NCBI GenBank assembly: GCA_002730485.1
Contig: PCAH01000122.1
Span: 1 to 17,224 of the forward strand
DNA from: Dehalococcoidia bacterium
GTDB taxonomy: Bacteria; Chloroflexota; Dehalococcoidia; UBA3495
Reading direction: 5' to 3'
DNA length: 17,224 nucleotides
Made by a program: the position numbers and the translations under genes. Position 1 is the first letter of the stretch. Each line of letters opens with the position of its first letter. Shown here in pieces: positions 7,845-17,224 of this stretch. Below the pieces are notes generated by a model, which was not told where the DNA came from, did not search any database, and was given only the letters and a program-made list of their open reading frames with translations.

Positions 7845-7970
7845 TTATAGATAACCGGCAATCTGAATTAACCCAGTAACGTTTCTAATTCGAAATCTGG
7901 ATTCACCCTCTAGCAGTCTGAATGGGTAAGTTCAACATCAGATTGTAGTCGGTGAGGGAACAAAAACGAC

Positions 7971-8621
7971 ATGCCTCCCAACTCCGAATCTCGACAGAGC
8001 CGATCGGAAGTACCTGAGGTTGTCATCAGTCGGCTTCCGCAATACGTGCGGATCCTCAACCGCCTGCTGGAAGATGGCATACAGGTGGTTAGCTCCCAGC
8101 AACTGGGAGAAAAACTCCAGGTAACTCCCGCCCAGATCCGCAAAGATCTCAGTTATTTTGGGCGCTTTGGCAAACAAGGCCGGGGCTACAGCGTCCGCGA
8201 CCTGCTGGACCACCTGCGTCAGATACTGGGCATTAACTCCCCTTGGAATGTTGCGGTGGTCGGCGTAGGACGCCTGGGCCGCGCAATCCTGAGCTACCCT
8301 GGGTTCAACCCCGACGGGTTCCATCTGGTGGCCGCGTTCGACCTTAACAACAGCGTGGTTGGCGAGATCATCGGCGGACTTGTTGTTCGGAAGATGGAAG
8401 AACTGGATCAGGTAGTGACGAGAGAGAAGATAAGCATCGCCATCGTCGCCGTCCCAGTGGAATACACCCAGAATGTGGTCGACCAACTGGTGGCCTGCGG
8501 CGTGAAGGCCGTATTGAACTACGCTCCCATCGCCCCGCAGGTGCGTGAGGGCATCCGCATCCGGAACATCGATCCGGTTCTATCCCTGCAGTCCATGACC
8601 TATTACATCCGCGACGACTAG
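7971..8621 (+). CDS. rex: Redox-sensing transcriptional repressor Rex
   Basis: A 216-residue Rex protein of normal length. The N-terminal winged helix (about 18-75) carries the recognition sequence QIRKDLSYFGRFGKQGRGY typical of Rex. The Rossmann domain follows with G98-V-G100-R-L-G103 and the acidic D124 in AAFDLN for NADH ribose binding. The C-terminal swap helix region ends at SMTYYIRDD. Rex dimers bind operators when the NADH/NAD+ ratio is low and release them when NADH rises, controlling respiratory and fermentative genes. A GAGGGA lies about 11 bases before the ATG, which is long but acceptable. It stands alone: DUF503 is divergent and the amidohydrolase remnant is convergent. Which genes it controls cannot be read here. 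Confidence 0.96.
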   Translation: MPPNSESRQSRSEVPEVVISRLPQYVRILNRLLEDGIQVVSSQQLGEKLQVTPAQIRKDLSYFGRFGKQGRGYSVRDLLDHLRQILGINSPWNVAVVGVGRLGRAILSYPGFNPDGFHLVAAFDLNNSVVGEIIGGLVVRKMEELDQVVTREKISIAIVAVPVEYTQNVVDQLVACGVKAVLNYAPIAPQVREGIRIRNIDPVLSLQSMTYYIRDD

Positions 8622-8744
8622 GCTGCTTTTCCAGGGATTTCCCCAACTAAACTTCGCACGTGGTTTCTTTCTTCAGAAGGATGTTGAGCCACGCCTCGCC
8701 GAAATCATGCCTATCCGTAGGATGACTTATTGGCATCGTTCGAC

Positions 8745-8762
8745 GTCCTTCCGCGGAAGGAC
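8745..8762. repeat. 18-base perfect palindrome in the rex / amidohydrolase gap
   Basis: GTCCTTCCGCGGAAGGAC is fully self-complementary with no loop or T-run, so it is either a protein-binding site or a weak, factor-dependent termination structure for rex. A shorter repeat (GTTGGA 8775-8780 with TCCAAC 8793-8798) follows it. The rest of the 268-base gap (8622-8889) shows no gene that I can support. Confidence 0.55.
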
Positions 8763-8889
8763 AGGATGAACGGTGTTGGACAGTAAATACTCTCCAACTC
8801 TCCTGCCAGACCCCGTGCTTCCTCTCTCATGCCAGCCAAGGTCTGAATCCATTCCAAGGCCGCGTGGAGTTGGAACTGTTCCTCAGAAC

Positions 8890-10583
8890 CTAAAAGTCTC
8901 CCAACGAATGGACCACCTGGCCACCAACCATGGTCATTACCGAACTGAGGGCTTGGATCTGGTCTTCGGGGACGTTCAAGTTATCATCGGATAGGACTGC
9001 GAGGTCGGCCAGCTTGCCCACCTCCAAGGACCCCCGCCGATTCTCTTTAAACGAAAAGTAGGCGCCGCCCAGGGTCATCGCCTTCAGGGCCTCCCATCTG
9101 GAGATGCATTGTTCTGGGCCGATCACCTGGCTGGTCGTGCGTTCTTGCCGCGCCACCGCAGCCCATATCGTTGGAAACGGACTGTATGGCTTGTTGTCGG
9201 TGCCCAGACCAAACCTCACGTCTTGATCCAGGTAATCTCGATGCGCTGCAGCCGTGTTTGCCCTTATGGGGTCGTCGACAAACTGACGACCCCGCAGCCA
9301 CAGATGGGTCAATGGGATCGTCTCGATGACCAAACCTAATTCCCTGATTACCTTCAATTGATCGGGTGAGGTCTCTACCACGTGGCCAATCGTCCACCGT
9401 TGGTCGTTGATCGGAATCTCTCTGTGGATGTCTTGAAAGATGCCTAGAACTTCGTCCAAGCCTCGGGCCACGATCGTGTTGACCCGCAGGTTGTGCTGGG
9501 CTGCCGGTTTAGCGAGTTGGCGGAATCTCTGTGGCGAGTAGTAACTTTCAGCGAAACCGGCCCAACCGGTGAAGGGTAGCTCTGCCGATCGGGCGCGGGC
9601 GGTGTATCTGTTACCACGGTGGGATATGTAATACCCGCTGACGCGGAGCATCTCATCGCCAAATCCCGGTCCAGATGCTGCATGCCCCCATCTCCCCATC
9701 TCCTTGGCGGCTTCGGCAACTGTTTTCCACTCGGGGCTCAGCGTAAGGTGGGCCCGGACCGTCATTTCTTTGGCGTCCCAAACCTCTTTGTACGCCCGCA
9801 GCACTTCAGGGGCCACACCATGCCCCTCATAGGTGCCGGTTGTTCCCACCGCGTTGTAGAGCCTCATGGACTCCTTTAACGCGGCCACACGTTGTTCCTG
9901 GGTAAATCGCGGTACGACTTTCATCAGGGTGAATTCCAATGATGGAAACCGCTCTGAGTCCGTCAAAACGCCGGTGGGCTCTCCGTTGTCGTCGTGCTCG
10001 ATTGTTACGCTTGAATCGGGAGATTGGGTATTGCGGTCAATGCCGGCCAGTTGCAATGCGAGACTATTGGCAATGCCACGGACGGCGGGACGTTCCAGGG
10101 GTTCCATGTGCCCCTGATGTACACCGGATTGTTCGGCGAGACCTTGTCCAGGTCCCATCTGTTGGGGAAGCGACCTTCCAGAAGCTTTGCCGGCATATCG
10201 GCGTAATTCGGTGGCTCACCCACAGGCATGGTAGTGACCCATTCGCCGGGTTGTTTTTGGTCCACCAGCCGTTTGATGATGCCAAGGATATCGGAAATTG
10301 AACGAGCTTCTTCCAGGGAGGGATAGATTCGCTTTAACCCCTCGCGGTCCATGTGGGCATGGATATCGATTATTCCTGGGATTACAGTACGGTCTTGAAG
10401 ATTTATCCATTGGGTGTCTGGACCAGCCAGGGCGAGCACGTCCTGATCGCTGCCAACGGCTTGGATAATTTCTCCTCGAATCGCTACGGCCTGTTCGATG
10501 GCGTCGTCTTGACCTACGGTGAGCACTTTACCGGAATGTAGGATGATGTCAGCCTTGTCGGATTCTCTTATTCTCAAAGTCAC
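8890..10583 (-). pseudogene. Amidohydrolase (YtcJ-like, Amidohydro_3), broken by one frameshift
   Basis: Two overlapping leftward frames together make one enzyme of about 563 residues, the usual family size. The first (10583 down to about 10080) has the N-terminal beta-sandwich strands, VIPGIIDIHAHMD with metal ligands H75 and H77, and NPVYIRGTWNPWNVPPSV. The second continues with IANSLALQLAGIDRNT, the metal-ligand region RWTIGHVVET and the late aspartate in FGLGTDNKPYSPFPT. One base appears missing near 10076-10081, where the reading must shift by -1; no slippery heptamer is seen there. Cytosolic family members hydrolyse amides or cyclic ureas; the substrate is unknown. The start is probably GTG at 10583. 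It may be a true pseudogene, a recent mutation or a sequencing error, since the rest of both frames is intact. Confidence 0.85.
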
Positions 10584-10673
10584 CTTCCAACCGATGTGTG
10601 TATCACCATGCGGCTCCGGCCAAATCCATATTGTGGGGCGATGCTGGCGTGGGGCCGCTCCGTGGACGCGACA

Positions 10674-10679
10674 ATTATA
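10674..10679 (-). promoter_or_regulatory. Possible -10 box for the amidohydrolase gene
   Basis: On the leftward strand a perfect TATAAT lies about 90 bases before the GTG start, downstream of the ATP synthase terminator. No good -35 is present at 16-18 bases; CTGACA lies only 5 bases before it. This is a motif match only. Confidence 0.3.
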
Positions 10680-10763
10680 CCGTTTGTCAGAAATACCCTA
10701 AGCGCCGCGGCCCCAAGAGTTGATAGTTGGACTAATCCCTATTCCAGGGGGAACCAAGTAAAT

Positions 10764-10805
10764 AAAAAGAGAAGGCCCAGACATTTGTCTGGGCCTTCTC
10801 TTTTT
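10764..10805 (-). terminator. Intrinsic terminator of the ATP synthase operon
   Basis: Perfect 20-bp arms (10764-10783 with 10786-10805) around a 2-base centre, with a GC core of AGGCCCAGACA type and an A-run on one side and a T-run on the other. It begins 13 bases after the atpC stop. The outer GGAACC (10750-10755) and GGTTCC (10806-10811) can extend it past an 8-base bulge. Its symmetry would allow termination in both directions. Confidence 0.94.
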
Positions 10806-10818
10806 GGTTCCAGTTTGT

Positions 10819-11259
10819 TTAGGCGGAGTTGATTGGCGGTTGGCCACCGGCGCGGGGCCTGCGGCGTCGGACCAGGTTCACTCGCACCTGGGCCCGGTGG
10901 AGCGACGACAGCACCCGTTCCATTTCCATGTCTGAGCCGCGTTGGGCCAGGCGTTCTTGGGCCCTTCTCATGGCCTCTTCAGCGCGCTGCTCGTCAATCT
11001 CATCGGACCGTTCGCAGGCGTCGGCCAGTACGCTGACCCGATTGCCGATGACTTCCATAAAGCCACCAGTCACGGCCACGTACATGTCCTCCTCACCGCT
11101 TTTCTTAACGGTGAGCTCGCCAGGTTTGAGGACGGTCATCAGCGGGGCGTGTCTGGGTAAGATACCCAGTTGCCCGTCCAGACCGGGAGCAATCACCATA
11201 TCGACTTCGCCATCAAAGACGGAGCGTTCGGCAGTGATTATTTCCAGATTCATTGGCAT
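10819..11259 (-). CDS. atpC: F-type ATP synthase subunit epsilon
   Basis: A 146-residue central-stalk subunit that couples rotation to F1 and can inhibit hydrolysis. The N-terminal beta-sandwich (about 1-87) shows LEIITAERSVFDGEVDMVIAPG, GQLGILPRHAPLMTVLKPGEL and the VTGGFMEVIGNRVSVLADAC strand typical of epsilon. The C-terminal helical hairpin (about 90-132) is complete and is followed by a basic tail (RRRRPRAGG). It is slightly longer than the common 130-140 residues. It starts 9 bases after the atpD stop, and its only SD candidate (AAGGG) overlaps the end of atpD, which suggests translational coupling. It is the last gene of the operon, directly before the terminator. Confidence 0.96.
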   Translation of the reverse strand: MPMNLEIITAERSVFDGEVDMVIAPGLDGQLGILPRHAPLMTVLKPGELTVKKSGEEDMYVAVTGGFMEVIGNRVSVLADACERSDEIDEQRAEEAMRRAQERLAQRGSDMEMERVLSSLHRAQVRVNLVRRRRPRAGGQPPINSA

Positions 11260-11268
11260 GGTTTGTTA

Positions 11269-13570
<2,302 letters not shown>

Positions 13571-13613
13571 TTATCTATCTTTTATCCAATGTTGGAAATT
13601 CTGACTGCAAAAT

Positions 13614-13636
13614 CAGGCTAGTTGGTGTCTAGCCTG
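13614..13636 (-). other. Hairpin overlapping the atpA stop codon
   Basis: CAGGCTAG (13614-13621) pairs perfectly over 8 bp with CTAGCCTG (13629-13636), with a 7-base loop. The atpA stop (13629-13631) lies inside one arm. In the mRNA it is followed by ATTTT, so it could act as an attenuator, a processing site or a 3'-end stabiliser between atpA and atpG. Confidence 0.6.
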
Positions 13637-15140
13637 TAAACGTCGGTTTGAAATCGTTGATCGCTTTGGTCAGGTCCGCTGACACCTCGTCGGAGATGTC
13701 TTTGGCCTCATTGATAGCGGCTATGATCTCAGGATGAGAGCCGTTGACGTAGCGTAGAAGTTGGGTCTCGAACGCTGCAACTTTGTCAATCTCGACGTCC
13801 GTCATCAAGCCTTCATTGACCGCGAACAGAATGACCACTTCATCGCCTAGTGACAGCGGCACATATTGGCCCTGTTTGAGGACCTCTGTGGCCAACTGAC
13901 CCTGAGCAAGCTGGGCTCTGGTTGCTGCGTCCAGGTCGGCGGTGCCGAACTGGGCAAATGAGGCAAGTTCTCGGTACTGGGCCAGGGCTAGCCTGAGTTG
14001 ACCGGCCACCTTGCGGATGGCCCTGGTCTGGGCTGCTCCACCCACACGAGAGACAGAAAGTCCCACGTTGACCGCCGGTCGGATACCGGAGTTGAACAAT
14101 TCAGGCTCCAGGTATATCTGCCCGTCGGTGATGGAAATCACGTTGGTTGGGATGTACGCCGAAACGTCACCCGCTTGAGTTTCAATTACTGGCAAGGCGG
14201 TGATAGAGCCACCGCCAAGGGAGGCGTCTAACCTGGCAGACCGCTCTAGTAGGCGGCTGTGCAGATAGAAAATATCTCCGGGGTAGGCTTCACGACCGGC
14301 CGGACGACGTAGCAAGAGCGACATTTGGCGGTAGGCCCAAGCGTGCTTGGTCAGATCGTCATAGACGATGAGAACGTCTTTGCCCTGATCCATGAACTCT
14401 TCAGCCATGGCTGAACCGGAGTAAGGGGCAATGTATTGGAGAGGAGCCGAGTCTGAGGCTCCTGCTGTAACGACAATGGTGTGTTCCATTGCGCCTGCGG
14501 CTTCAAGGGAACCCACAACCTGGGCAACCTTACCCTGCTTCTGGCCGATGGCCACATAGATGCAGATGAGATCGCCGCCCTTCTGGTTGATGATGGTATC
14601 GATGGCGATGGCCGTCTTGCCGGTGGAACGGTCTCCAATGATCAGTTCCCGCTGGCCACGGCCAATGGGAATCATGGAGTCTACTGCTTTGACGCCCGTC
14701 TGGACCGGCTGGTCAACAGACTGGCGGGACACCACGTTCGGTGCCACCTTCTCAACGGAACGTGTGCCGGTGGTTGCCACTGGCCCCTTTCCGTCTAGCG
14801 GGCGCCCGAGAGGGTCGACCACACGACCGATCAGTGCGTCACCTACGGGGACCTCAATGATCCTACCGGTGGACCTTACACGGTCGCCTTCTTTGACAGC
14901 GTTGGGGTCGCCCAAGATGGCGGCACCGACGATGTCTGATTCCAAGTTAAGGGCGAGACCAAGAACGTCGTTTCCAAAATCCAGTAGCTCGTTGGACCTG
15001 ACGCCCTGCAGCCCTTGAATGCTGGCCACACCGTCACCCACTTGGACGACCGTGCCCACATCTACCAAGGTCAAATCTCCGCCAAATTCTTCAATCTGAC
15101 GCTTAATCAGCGAGACTATGTCCTGTCCTCTGGTTGCCAT
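13629..15140 (-). CDS. atpA: F-type ATP synthase subunit alpha
   Basis: A 503-residue non-catalytic nucleotide-binding subunit of F1, of normal length. Its P-loop is G169-D-R-S-T-G-K175-T176; the usual Gln before the Thr is Ser here. [22 protein letters not shown] and the arginine-finger segment [14 protein letters not shown] (R365) are present. The N-terminal delta-binding helix and C-terminal helical domain are complete. AAGGAG lies 8 bases before the ATG. A 133-base gap separates it from atpH, the longest inside the part of the operon encoding peripheral-stalk and F1 subunits. A hairpin overlaps its stop codon. Confidence 0.98.
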   Translation of the reverse strand: MATRGQDIVSLIKRQIEEFGGDLTLVDVGTVVQVGDGVASIQGLQGVRSNELLDFGNDVLGLALNLESDIVGAAILGDPNAVKEGDRVRSTGRIIEVPVGDALIGRVVDPLGRPLDGKGPVATTGTRSVEKVAPNVVSRQSVDQPVQTGVKAVDSMIPIGRGQRELIIGDRSTGKTAIAIDTIINQKGGDLICIYVAIGQKQGKVAQVVGSLEAAGAMEHTIVVTAGASDSAPLQYIAPYSGSAMAEEFMDQGKDVLIVYDDLTKHAWAYRQMSLLLRRPAGREAYPGDIFYLHSRLLERSARLDASLGGGSITALPVIETQAGDVSAYIPTNVISITDGQIYLEPELFNSGIRPAVNVGLSVSRVGGAAQTRAIRKVAGQLRLALAQYRELASFAQFGTADLDAATRAQLAQGQLATEVLKQGQYVPLSLGDEVVILFAVNEGLMTDVEIDKVAAFETQLLRYVNGSHPEIIAAINEAKDISDEVSADLTKAINDFKPTFTG

Positions 15141-15266
15141 CAGAGGTTCTCCTTACGGTAACGATTGGGCCAAAAACAGCGGAGCTGCCAATGACTCTTC
15201 TCTAACCTTTCCTGAGTTTCTTCAATCTTTATATGACTGAAGACCATTTGTTATTTTAAGCCAGTG

Positions 15267-15287
15267 TTGCCGCTTATGAGGCGGCAA
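15267..15287 (-). other. Hairpin with the atpH stop codon in its loop
   Basis: TTGCCGC (15267-15273) pairs perfectly over 7 bp with GCGGCAA (15281-15287); the 7-base loop contains the atpH stop (15274-15276). No T-run follows in the mRNA. The remaining atpH-atpA gap (15155-15266) holds a TATAAA-like box without a convincing -35, and no gene. Confidence 0.5.
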
Positions 15288-15819
15288 TCTCTGTATGCAA
15301 AGTGTTTCGCAGACTCTCTAGTCGGGCCTTGGTGCTGCCGTCCAGCAATCGGTCGCCGATCTGTATCACCAGGCCGCCCAATATTGACTCATCTACCTTG
15401 GTAGTTAAGCCAACGTCGCGGCGGACCAGATCTTTCACAAATGAGTTGATGCGCTCTTCTTCAGCGCTTTCCAAGGGAACTGCTGTGGTAATCTCCACGC
15501 GCTGCCGGCGCAGGTGGGCGTCCAACAATTCTGTGTAACCCGTATGCACTCCAGGGATGGCGTCCACCGAGTTCTTACTGACCAGCAGGTCGACAAGGTT
15601 ACGAATCAGCGGGTTCACGCCAGCCAGGACCGTCGCAGTGGCCTCCATCTTGGCTACGGCAGACATATCAGGGTGCTTCAAAAGGGCGGAGAATTCAGCG
15701 TCGCTGAACGCCTCAGCCACTACCGCCAAGTCTTCACCCCAGGGTTCAACCTGGTTGTTTTCAATTGCCAGGTCAAATATGGCCTGGGCGTATCGTTTTC
15801 CTGAGATTGCTTGGGCCAT
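15274..15819 (-). CDS. atpH: F-type ATP synthase subunit delta
   Basis: A 181-residue OSCP/delta subunit that joins the peripheral stalk to the top of F1. The N-terminal helical domain opens with AISGKRYAQAIFDLAIENNQ, and the LKHPDMSAVAKMEATATVLAGVNPLIRNLVDLLVSKN segment (given as residues of about 62-98) follows. The C-terminal part has VEITTAVPLESAEEERI and the conserved closing DESILGGLVIQIGDRLLDGS, so the gene is intact. It starts 7 bases after the atpF stop, with a GAAGGGG element inside the end of atpF, which indicates coupled translation. Its stop codon sits in a hairpin loop. Confidence 0.96.
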   Translation of the reverse strand: MAQAISGKRYAQAIFDLAIENNQVEPWGEDLAVVAEAFSDAEFSALLKHPDMSAVAKMEATATVLAGVNPLIRNLVDLLVSKNSVDAIPGVHTGYTELLDAHLRRQRVEITTAVPLESAEEERINSFVKDLVRRDVGLTTKVDESILGGLVIQIGDRLLDGSTKARLESLRNTLHTEIAAS

Positions 15820-15826
15820 TGGTTTT

Positions 15827-16330
15827 CTAGCCCCTTCTCAGGCTTTCGCCTTCTTCCAATACCTGGGCGATCAAGCTCTCGTGGGCCGATCGGTCCAGAG
15901 AGGTTCGAATGACCCGCTCGGCCGCAGTGATGGCCAGGTCGCCGAAACTGGCGCGAACTTCCTGGAGAGCGGTGTCCCGCTCCCGTTGGATATCCGCTTT
16001 TGCCCGTTCCACAAAGGCCTCAGCCTCTTGGCGTGCCTTGTCCATTTCCTCGGTGCGATACCGTTCTGCCGCTTCCCGCGTCTGGTCCATGATCCTCTGA
16101 CCTTCGCGTCGGGCCTCGGTTATCTGTTCTTGGATGGCATCTTGAGAGGACGCAGCGTCTTCCCGCGCCTTTTCGGCGGCCTCCAAGCTTTCCCGGATAC
16201 GGTCGGCCCGTTGGTCCATCAGCCTGAGTATCGGCTTGTAAGCAAACAGATACAGAAGGATGAGTACCAGCAGGAAGTTGACCAGGTATATCGCGAGGCT
16301 TGGGAAGTGGATTCCCAATGTCTCTAACAT
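15827..16330 (-). CDS. atpF: F-type ATP synthase subunit b
   Basis: A 167-residue peripheral-stalk subunit. One N-terminal membrane helix (about 9-31, including YLVNFLLVLILLYLFAYKPI) is followed by a long charged coiled coil (about 35-135) rich in Arg, Glu and Ala, including DRIRESLEAAEKAREDA and AERYRTEEMDKARQEAEAF, and by a C-terminal delta-binding part. Only one b-type gene is present in the window, so a b2 homodimer is expected. AGGT-type SD bases lie just before the ATG. A 105-base gap with a hairpin separates it from atpE; it is 7 bases from atpH. Confidence 0.96.
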   Translation of the reverse strand: MLETLGIHFPSLAIYLVNFLLVLILLYLFAYKPILRLMDQRADRIRESLEAAEKAREDAASSQDAIQEQITEARREGQRIMDQTREAAERYRTEEMDKARQEAEAFVERAKADIQRERDTALQEVRASFGDLAITAAERVIRTSLDRSAHESLIAQVLEEGESLRRG

Positions 16331-16419
16331 ATCAACCTACTTTCTCTTCTTGGGTGTCTTGGATGGGCTCACTCCTGAACCTACCCTAGACATCCATTAG
16401 TGACTCAGTCTGGTCTAAA

Positions 16420-16434
16420 TTGGGTATGACCCAA
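16420..16434 (-). other. Hairpin directly after the atpE stop codon
   Basis: TTGGGT (16420-16425) pairs perfectly over 6 bp with ACCCAA (16429-16434) around a 3-base loop. It begins one base beyond the atpE stop (16436-16438), and TTTAG follows in the mRNA. It may protect the atpE message end or lower read-through to atpF. The rest of the 105-base gap contains no gene I can support. Confidence 0.5.
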
Positions 16435-16435
16435 C

Positions 16436-16757
<322 letters not shown>

Positions 16758-16767
16758 TTACTCGTGC

Positions 16768-16866
16768 CTAGTCTTGATTAGAGGCGTAGATCGCGAAGAT
16801 CCCACCCAGTGCGGCCGCCGCGATTCCGACGACGGACAGTACCATTAACAAGATCAATACATCCAT
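16768..16866 (-). CDS. 32-residue single-helix membrane microprotein in the atp operon
   Basis: A short reading frame, ATG at 16864-16866 to TAG at 16768-16770, between atpB and atpE on the same strand. The product starts MDVLILLMVLSVVG, continues as an Ala/Gly/Ile-rich helix with a GGIFAIYA segment and ends in polar SNQD. Residues 2-28 form one continuous hydrophobic segment, so it should span the membrane with a very short N-terminus. AGAGGTGG (16871-16878) lies 4 bases before the ATG, one of the best ribosome binding sites in the window. I do not recognise it. Its position between subunits a and c, both Fo membrane parts, suggests a small Fo-associated or assembly protein. AtpI/AtpZ (longer, several helices) and AtpR/AtpQ do not fit. 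Confidence 0.7.
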   Translation of the reverse strand: MDVLILLMVLSVVGIAAAALGGIFAIYASNQD

Positions 16867-16870
16867 TGCG

Positions 16871-16878
16871 CCACCTCT
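16871..16878 (-). promoter_or_regulatory. Strong Shine-Dalgarno of the microprotein gene
   Basis: AGAGGTGG in the mRNA, with the GAGGT core 6 bases from the ATG at 16866. It is the main evidence that the 32-codon frame is translated. Confidence 0.65.
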
Positions 16879-16902
16879 GCGTTAACTTCCTTTATGTTTT
16901 TC

Positions 16903-16956
16903 ATGCCCGTTTCCGGTCGTATTACCGGGCATCAGACCTGGGCAAAAATGCCCGGT
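16903..16956 (-). promoter_or_regulatory. Cluster of mutually exclusive hairpins between atpB and the microprotein gene
   Basis: ACCGGGCAT (16924-16932) can pair over 9 bp with ATGCCCGGT (16948-16956) or over 7 bp with ATGCCCG (16903-16909). The 16948-16956 arm can also fold locally: GGGCA (16940-16944) with TGCCC (16949-16953). No T-run follows, so it is not a terminator. A perfect TATAAT on the leftward strand (16958-16963) stands just before it, without a good -35. It could be an internal promoter leader, a processing site or an attenuator. The remainder of the 138-base gap holds nothing else supported. Confidence 0.45.
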
Positions 16957-17004
16957 GATTATAACTGTCGTTCGTGTCTTCTGGAACCTTGCCCTGGGCT
17001 AGGC

Positions 17005-17224
17005 TCAGTGTGCCTCTCCCTCGTCATGATGGGCAGTGATCGCTATCGCGGCGAACACCAGCGTTAGACCAGAGAAGATGAGGGCTTGAATGAAGCCAAC
17101 CAGGAGTTCCAACCCGTACACGCCCATCGTTGCGAGGAACGGGACCAGGAAGGCCGATACCAATACCAGGATCTCTCCGGCGGTCATGTTACCGAACAGC
17201 CTGAAGGTGAAGCTAATCAGCCTC
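17005..17224 (-). CDS. atpB: F-type ATP synthase subunit a, C-terminal part (cut by window edge)
   Basis: The last 72 residues of the Fo proton-channel subunit; the 5' part lies beyond the window. The fragment begins RLISFTFRLFGNMTAGE: the Arg in RLFGN (codon 17200-17202) is the essential rotor-facing arginine (E. coli aR210), and the following AGE is the conserved segment around aE219. The closing helix has GFIQALIFSGLTLVF, matching the aQ252 region, and the tail is HHDEGEAH. The ATG at 17185-17187 (NMTAGE) is internal and not the start. It is the first gene of the operon visible here; any atpI/atpZ would lie further right. Confidence 0.95.
   Translation of the reverse strand, partial: RLISFTFRLFGNMTAGEILVLVSAFLVPFLATMGVYGLELLVGFIQALIFSGLTLVFAAIAITAHHDEGEAH

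Noticed and set aside
7766..7970. Rex auto-regulatory operator upstream of rex
   Set aside because: No match to TTGTGA-N6-TCACAA was found; the short repeats present do not resemble it.
8773..8994. 73-codon rightward frame after rex
   Set aside because: It overlaps the 3' end of the amidohydrolase antisense, has no SD and no recognisable domain.
10060..10100. Programmed -1 ribosomal frameshifting in the amidohydrolase
   Set aside because: No slippery heptamer or downstream pseudoknot is visible at the junction; a single-base loss is simpler.
8890..10158. A separate amidohydrolase gene starting at the ATG at 10158
   Set aside because: The first 30 or so codons are out-of-frame readings of the upstream part. 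The real N-terminal domain with the HxH ligands lies in the other frame, so this is one broken gene.
10596..10832. 78-codon rightward frame between the amidohydrolase and atpC
   Set aside because: It reads straight through the strong terminator hairpin and into atpC antisense.
15557..16327. 256-codon rightward frame across atpH and atpF
   Set aside because: It runs antisense over two clearly real genes and their junction; its residues show no family.
16768..16866. The microprotein as a partial duplicate of subunit c
   Set aside because: Apart from a shared MD start and general hydrophobicity, the glycine pattern, the RNPE loop and the ion-binding Glu are absent.
17005..17187. An independent 60-residue membrane protein
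   Set aside because: The frame stays open to the window edge and the upstream residues RLISFTFRLFGN are subunit a, so it is the end of atpB.

Overview
The window reads as a chromosomal piece of a Chloroflexota-type bacterium, most likely a marine, Dehalococcoidia/SAR202-like lineage. That placement is my inference. It rests on moderate GC, a Rex repressor, a DUF503 protein, a DUF224-type Fe-S membrane oxidoreductase with a CTGDPARR motif, flavin-dependent (LLM) and fumarylacetoacetase-fold enzymes, and a complete-looking F-type ATP synthase operon. No mobile element, CRISPR array, rRNA or tRNA was seen. No stretch longer than 300 bases lacks a gene.

Left part (1-4216): a metallo-beta-lactamase-fold hydrolase and an M16 zinc peptidase run rightward as one unit. 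They end in a perfect bidirectional terminator (1996-2029) shared with a leftward fumarylacetoacetase-family gene. That gene is divergent from an LLM flavin oxidoreductase, whose start is best placed at a TTG with a strong Shine-Dalgarno (SD) site. A large perfect inverted repeat (4143-4178) separates this from the next unit.

Middle part (4217-8621): a 692-residue membrane Fe-S oxidoreductase resembling HdrDE/EtfAB:menaquinone oxidoreductases, a small zinc-ribbon protein and a membrane-anchored alpha/beta hydrolase form a probable rightward operon. A leftward DUF503 gene (TTG start) ends against it and is divergent from rex.

Right part (8890-17224), all leftward: the ATP synthase operon is atpB (cut by the window edge), a 32-codon membrane microprotein gene, atpE, atpF, atpH, atpA, atpG, atpD and atpC. 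It ends in a 20-bp-stem terminator. Next, in the same direction, is an amidohydrolase gene broken by one apparent -1 frameshift near 10078.

The most notable signals are the unlisted 32-residue single-helix protein between subunits a and c, with an excellent ribosome binding site, and a set of perfect hairpins on or beside the stop codons of atpE, atpH and atpA. A group of mutually exclusive hairpins also lies between atpB and the microprotein gene. The ATP synthase, the quinone-linked Fe-S oxidoreductase and the NADH-sensing Rex together give the window an energy-metabolism theme, but nothing in the sequence shows that they are co-regulated.
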